Shown: positions 59,877 through 64,000 of the stretch, piece after piece
Position numbering within the stretch: the stretch's first letter is position 1
How the letters are laid out: every line of letters begins with the position of its first letter
NCBI GenBank assembly: GCA_902805475.1
Contig: CADCSX010000023.1
Span: 1,922,001 to 1,986,000 of the forward strand
Direction: 5' to 3'
DNA: 64,000 nt
Origin: Entonaema liquescens
Taxonomy: Eukaryota > Ascomycota > Sordariomycetes > Xylariales > Xylariaceae
Program-made: the position numbers and the translations under genes
Notes under the pieces: model-generated
The model's input: the letters and a program-made list of their open reading frames with translations, nothing else
Databases searched by the model: none
What the model was told of the DNA's origin: nothing

Positions 59877-61114
59877 CCTGGCTCACCGCAATCAAACTGT
59901 GTATGGTACGTAATTCATGCCCGCCGTTCTCGAAACGCCAATGGATACCAACAAAAAATCAGACGTAAATCGAATCGCTAATAAAAACATAGAACAAATC
60001 AAGACGTCTCAAAACATAGCCACCTTTACGATAGCAAAGGCAGATTCAACTGACATAAGTTCTTTTAGTAGAGTCTTTCACCTTTCTAACTGGAGAATAA
60101 ATGTCACCGCCAAGGTATTTAGGGGGCTGTGTGTAATAAATAGCTGTTATGATGTGGAGTGGCGGTCCAATTTTTCCAGTCGTAACCCTGTCGAACAACT
60201 AATCAAACGAACTTGTGGACGGTTTCTAGGGTATATATCAAGGCACTTAAGCTCGTACTGAATTTCGTCGGGACCTCGTAACGTAGTACAATGATAATAA
60301 ATTTACGATGTCCCTTAAGAGAGCGAGATCTGAAGTTGAGAAAAAGATCCGAAGATACAGGGTGGTTAGCTAATTGGTTATGTAGGTTTCCGTGGTAGTA
60401 TAATGGACTAAGCCACCAAGAGGATAGCGTGGTTAGTTTCCATCTTATCAGCTTCTTGCAAACAAAAATCAACATCTTCTTCCATCAACTACCTAGGTAA
60501 CCTATCTTAAGGATACCTAGGCAACAACCTACCTTAGATGCCTTAGGTAAATACAACAACTACCTACCTGTAGAAACTTGAGTACATTATCATGCATTTT
60601 GGTATTTGTTGTCATCAGATATCGACATCCACTTGTCCAATTCGAGTAGTCCACACCGCCTTCATTGCTTTCTTCTACGTACTAGTTTAGGTACCTAGTT
60701 GCGAATCCTCTAACCTACCTAGACCAATTAGAACAAGACTATTACGCCCATTACCGCTTATACAGCTGGCTTCGATGACTTTTCAAACAACCCGATATTC
60801 TAATATTTATGACATTATGTCCTCAAGTGCCAACTAGGCACAGGTACATACTCCACTCATATCGACAAACCAAAGCCTTTAACCTAGAAAGATCAAGTTA
60901 TACCTTGTAGAAACAGGTGAGAAGAGCTCAACCAATCAAATTTTAAAGAGCAATGTACTGTGCTTAGTTGGCACTTGAGGACATAGAGTTAAATAGATTA
61001 TTCGACCATCAACACAGTTTTAGCTATTACTGTAGATGGTACATATGAATGGTATATATATAAGTATTTCAAGTTGACTTGTGTGATAGGTTGAGATATT
61101 ACAGGTCGTTCAAC
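59877..61114. other. Intergenic, repeat-flecked
   Basis: No supported gene. Contains clustered CCTAGGTA/ACCTACCT motifs at ~60488-60570, like other intergenic parts of this window, and a tRNA-like fragment near 60390 that I rejected. Confidence 0.5.
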
Positions 61115-62934
61115 TCAACTCTCAGCCGATACAGCAGTGACATCCACCTGATATCCTTTAAACTGTCTGGCAGGAATCTTTCTGTCAAACAGAATATCCA
61201 ACTCCTCGTATGTTCTACCCTTAGTTTCAGGGATCCGAAAGTAGGACCAAATAAGGCAAATAACCCCTAATCCGCCAAAGAAATATCCCAGTTTGCCTTG
61301 CATGTTCGCCTCTGCGGGGTTGATCATATACGGAATAGCGACCGTCATTGCGATTCCAAAACCCGCCTGTATCGCTGTGGCAACCGCAATTGTCTTGGAC
61401 CGGACACGGGTTGCAGAACATTCTCCTAGAATCACAAAGGTGATAGGTCCGACCGACAGGTCGTATGCTCCGTTCCAGATTAACATAAGTGAGCTCTCGG
61501 CCCAAGCAACGCCTGAAGGTCGACCAGGGATGCTGTCCAGGATGCCAATTACGAACATCAGAACGATAAGAACTGATAAACCAATGTTGAATATGCGCCT
61601 TCGGCCGAAGCGAGCGATGAGGAACCATGATAGCACAGTGCAGACCCAGCCCGTGCCTAAATTTTGAACACCGTTAGCCACTACATTCTTTAAATGTTGC
61701 CGGTAATATAGAAAAAATCAAATCGTTCGTGGAGAACTAACCTAAGAATCCGATGCCCATATTAAATGCATCCTTGGTCGGCAGTCCCGCCTGTTCGAAG
61801 AAATAAGTCCCATAGTTGATTAAGTAGATACCGCTCAGAACCTGCGTCGTATACACGCCAGTAGATATCTCAGTTCGTCGTAGGTTGATTCCTTTTATGG
61901 TGTCCAAGTAAGTGCTACCTGCTTCCATCTCTAACTCGAGCCGATCTGTCTCAGCGATAACAGCTAACGTGGCGTCGACATTTACTTTCGAAGATGACAA
62001 CCGACGAAGGGCATCCCTGGCATCCTCTATTCTGCCCTTGCGCACCAACCACCATGGCGACTCAGGAATAAAGAAGACTCCTGGGAGGATGATGACAACC
62101 CAAAACCACTGCAGGGCGAATGGGATACTGTATGCCCAATGGTTTTCGAGTTGGGAAGTCCCGGCTGTAATCCCGTTTCCGAGAAGTTGTCCCGTCACGA
62201 AGCAGAGATTGGTGTAACTCGTTAGAAAGCCACGGAGTGCCATAGGACAAACCTCGGATGCATAAGTCGGGCCTATCACGACGAAGCATCCCAGAACGAG
62301 CCCCCCTAACAGTTCGCCTACAAGTAGAACCTGCAAGGAACGCGCGAAGAATTGGATGAAGACGAGACCAGCCGTTAGAAGGATGCATCCGAAAAAGGTC
62401 CACTTGCGGCCGAACAACTCCAAGGGATAGGCGGAGAACAATGCGCCGAAGACTTGTCCGAGGGGATTGCCCAGCGATAAACCCGTCTGCCACGCCGCCG
62501 GAATGACATACTAGTAGAAGAGTGATATTAGTCTCCCTTTATATGCGGTTCATATGATAACTGGTAGTTAATGAAGTACATACTTCACCGTCGAGCTCAA
62601 ACCCAAAGTCCTTTTGGAATTGTGGCATGGCAAACATGTTCCCGATGATCTGCGGATCAAAGGCTAACATAATAACACCTATCGAGACGAACGCCGACCA
62701 GCCGACAGCGGTCGGATACAGTTTCACGGCTTCCCAGAACGTTAAGCCATGCTCGCGTTGCACGGCCTCGGCCAACGCGCCGTCGCCGTCTCCAGACTTT
62801 GACGGCCCGTCGCTTTGCGCGACCATGGTTGCGGTCTTATCGAGACTTGTTACACGAGGAGCATCCATAGGGCTGGAACTCTCTGCGGCGGAGGTATTTG
62901 CGAAAGTACCGTAGTGGTGGGATCGCGTGTCCAT
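61115..62934 (-). CDS. MFS sugar transporter (alpha-glucoside/maltose permease-like), 561 aa, three exons
   Basis: Exons reading leftwards: 62934-62584, 62510-61742, 61680-61115; donors GTATGT and GTTAGT; sum 1686 nt in frame (FELDGE/YVIPAAWQTG; GFL/VANGVQNLGTG). Sugar-porter signatures: LFGRKWTFFGCILLTAG after helix 2, FFIPESPWWLVRKGR after helix 6, WFLIARFGRRRIFNIG after helix 8, and PETKGRTYEELDILF after helix 12. The IPARQFKGY end and LTFWEAVKLYPTAVGWSAF start are typical of fungal alpha-glucoside:H+ symporters. Twelve helices can be counted approximately; N and C termini are cytosolic. A plasma-membrane uptake role is likely; the sugar is inferred only from family resemblance. A stop TGA at 61115-61117 follows VSAES. 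Confidence 0.88.
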
Positions 62935-64000
62935 TTTATCTTACTTTATGCATCTGTTTTTTTCCCTTATCGCTCACACCCCATGTTACCATCCAAGATT
63001 GCCGACTAGACCTCGCTATCCGAAATGGGCCAAGAATTGCAGGCTGATCCGGTAGAATCCCTTGCCTCATAGGTCGGCTGCAGATAACTGAAATGAGGGG
63101 AAATCAGGGATCTGGGGAAATGTGGTATGGAAGAAAGTTATAAAAGATCTACACATGCAACGTAACAGGGTTTACATTTTGTTACTTCCCCTATGGGTTG
63201 TCAGATACGCGTATGATCACACACCTAACCCATATCGTATCTATCAGGCCACATGAACACAAATTTTGTCATGATAGGGTTTTAGGGATCACTCATACAC
63301 GAACTCAATCATTCATATATGCGGGATACATACATCAAGCCAATATATTCATCTTACTAACTAGACGATTCTAGTTTGATAAATAAACTCACACTACTTA
63401 ACTAGTCACAATATGTCACAGTATTCCTGGGTTTCTTCTCGCGCACTGACTCAATATAGGTAAACCGAAATGAGTTTTTAACTAAGGCTAGTACAGGCGA
63501 GATTATTGATATCATAAGTCGAGTCAATAACTTTAAGATAAGCGTTCCTGAAATCCAGGTTGCCTTGAGGAAGTTGTAGATATGCCGCTATTTTCTACCT
63601 TATCATCATGAAACCCACCTACGACGGCCAAGACGTAGATATCAGACAAATAGGCAGCTATACACTTATGTTGTTAAGGCTAACTAGATGTGAACTTCAA
63701 GTTAGTTTTAGTTCTCTTCAAATTAGGAGAGCGTGGGATGGGTGTTGCACCCAAGAGAGTATGAGCATTGCTACTTCAAAGAGACATGCAACAATTAGAG
63801 TAGCTTAAGACACATCGCACTCTAGGAGCGACTCTCCTGAGCCGAAAGGCTATTGGCGTTGGTGGATCTTTAAAGCTTACCAAGGTCCAAAGTTCATATA
63901 ATACTATATATAATACTATATTAGATAACAATAAAACTGCCTTTAGCCACATGAAGGGCCAGGCTATCCCGGGCGCTCGGAACCCCATGTATAATATATG
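62935..64000. other. Intergenic to right window edge
   Basis: Presumed MFS promoter followed by AT-rich DNA; no supported gene. Short frames at 63608-63808 and 63776-63988 have no recognisable features. Confidence 0.5.

Noticed and set aside
60388..60440. TCCGTGGTAGTATAATGG resembling the 5' part of tRNA-Asp
   Set aside because: No B box, anticodon arm or matching acceptor strand follows; at most a fragment.
51965..62934. Secondary-metabolite cluster made of the DUF3533 protein, FAD oxidoreductase and MFS transporter
   Set aside because: No backbone enzyme (PKS, NRPS, terpene or DMAT synthase) in the window, and the MFS protein is of the sugar-porter type.
1..64000. CRISPR arrays, prokaryotic operons or viral genes
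   Set aside because: No spaced direct repeats of the right kind and no viral proteins seen; the DNA is eukaryotic nuclear.

Overview
The window is nuclear DNA of a filamentous ascomycete (Pezizomycotina, most likely Sordariomycetes-like; I cannot go lower). Genes are interrupted by short 50-100 nt introns with GTAAGT/GTATGT-type donors and ACTAAC-like branch points. The proteins (Hook dynein adaptor, Lte1-type RasGEF, Goodbye-NACHT-TPR STAND protein, DUF3533/Sng1 protein, Mae1-type malate carrier) are a typical filamentous-fungal set.

Layout. 1-272: probable last exon of a gene entering from the left. 3.4-6.8 kb (+): Hook. 7.7-9.0 kb (+): F-box protein. 9.9-11.6 kb (+): BTB/POZ protein of the YLR108C type, with an upstream ORF whose stop overlaps its start codon. 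12.4-13.5 kb (+): malate/C4-dicarboxylate carrier in a GC-rich block, with three frame breaks. 13.5-21.9 kb: gene-poor DNA holding a 715-bp hAT-like element with an exact 8-bp target duplication, inverted ends, two 22-bp palindromes and a BED-finger ORF. 21.9-27.3 kb (+): Lte1-like RasGEF.

28.9-35.5 kb is a dense housekeeping block: RPS0 (-) and mitochondrial uS15m (+) diverge from one ~500 bp promoter, VMA6 (-) and NOP58 (+) diverge from one ~440 bp promoter. 35.9-40.7 kb (-): a 1,528-residue STAND/NLR-like protein. 41.0-43.1 kb (-): an unrecognised, apparently degenerate multi-exon gene. 43.1-48.0 kb: AT-rich and gene-poor. 48.0-49.8 kb (+): bZIP transcription factor. 52.0-54.0 kb (+): DUF3533/Sng1 membrane protein. 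55.5-57.0 kb (+): FAD oxidoreductase, convergent with a CorA-like two-TM protein (57.2-59.9 kb, -). 61.1-62.9 kb (-): MFS sugar transporter.

The genes do not form one pathway. The coherent theme is the ribosome/nucleolus/vacuole housekeeping block at 28.9-35.5 kb, flanked by accessory DNA. Points most worth checking: (i) six apparent one-base frame breaks in four genes, all placeable in C or G runs and two in genes expected to be indispensable, which points to consensus-sequence error rather than decay; (ii) a long in-frame open intron in Hook that would make a protein without its cargo-binding tail; (iii) the hAT-like BED-only element; (iv) the NLR-like gene with a decayed neighbour. Coordinates were read by eye; exon joins were checked for reading-frame continuity but not against transcripts.
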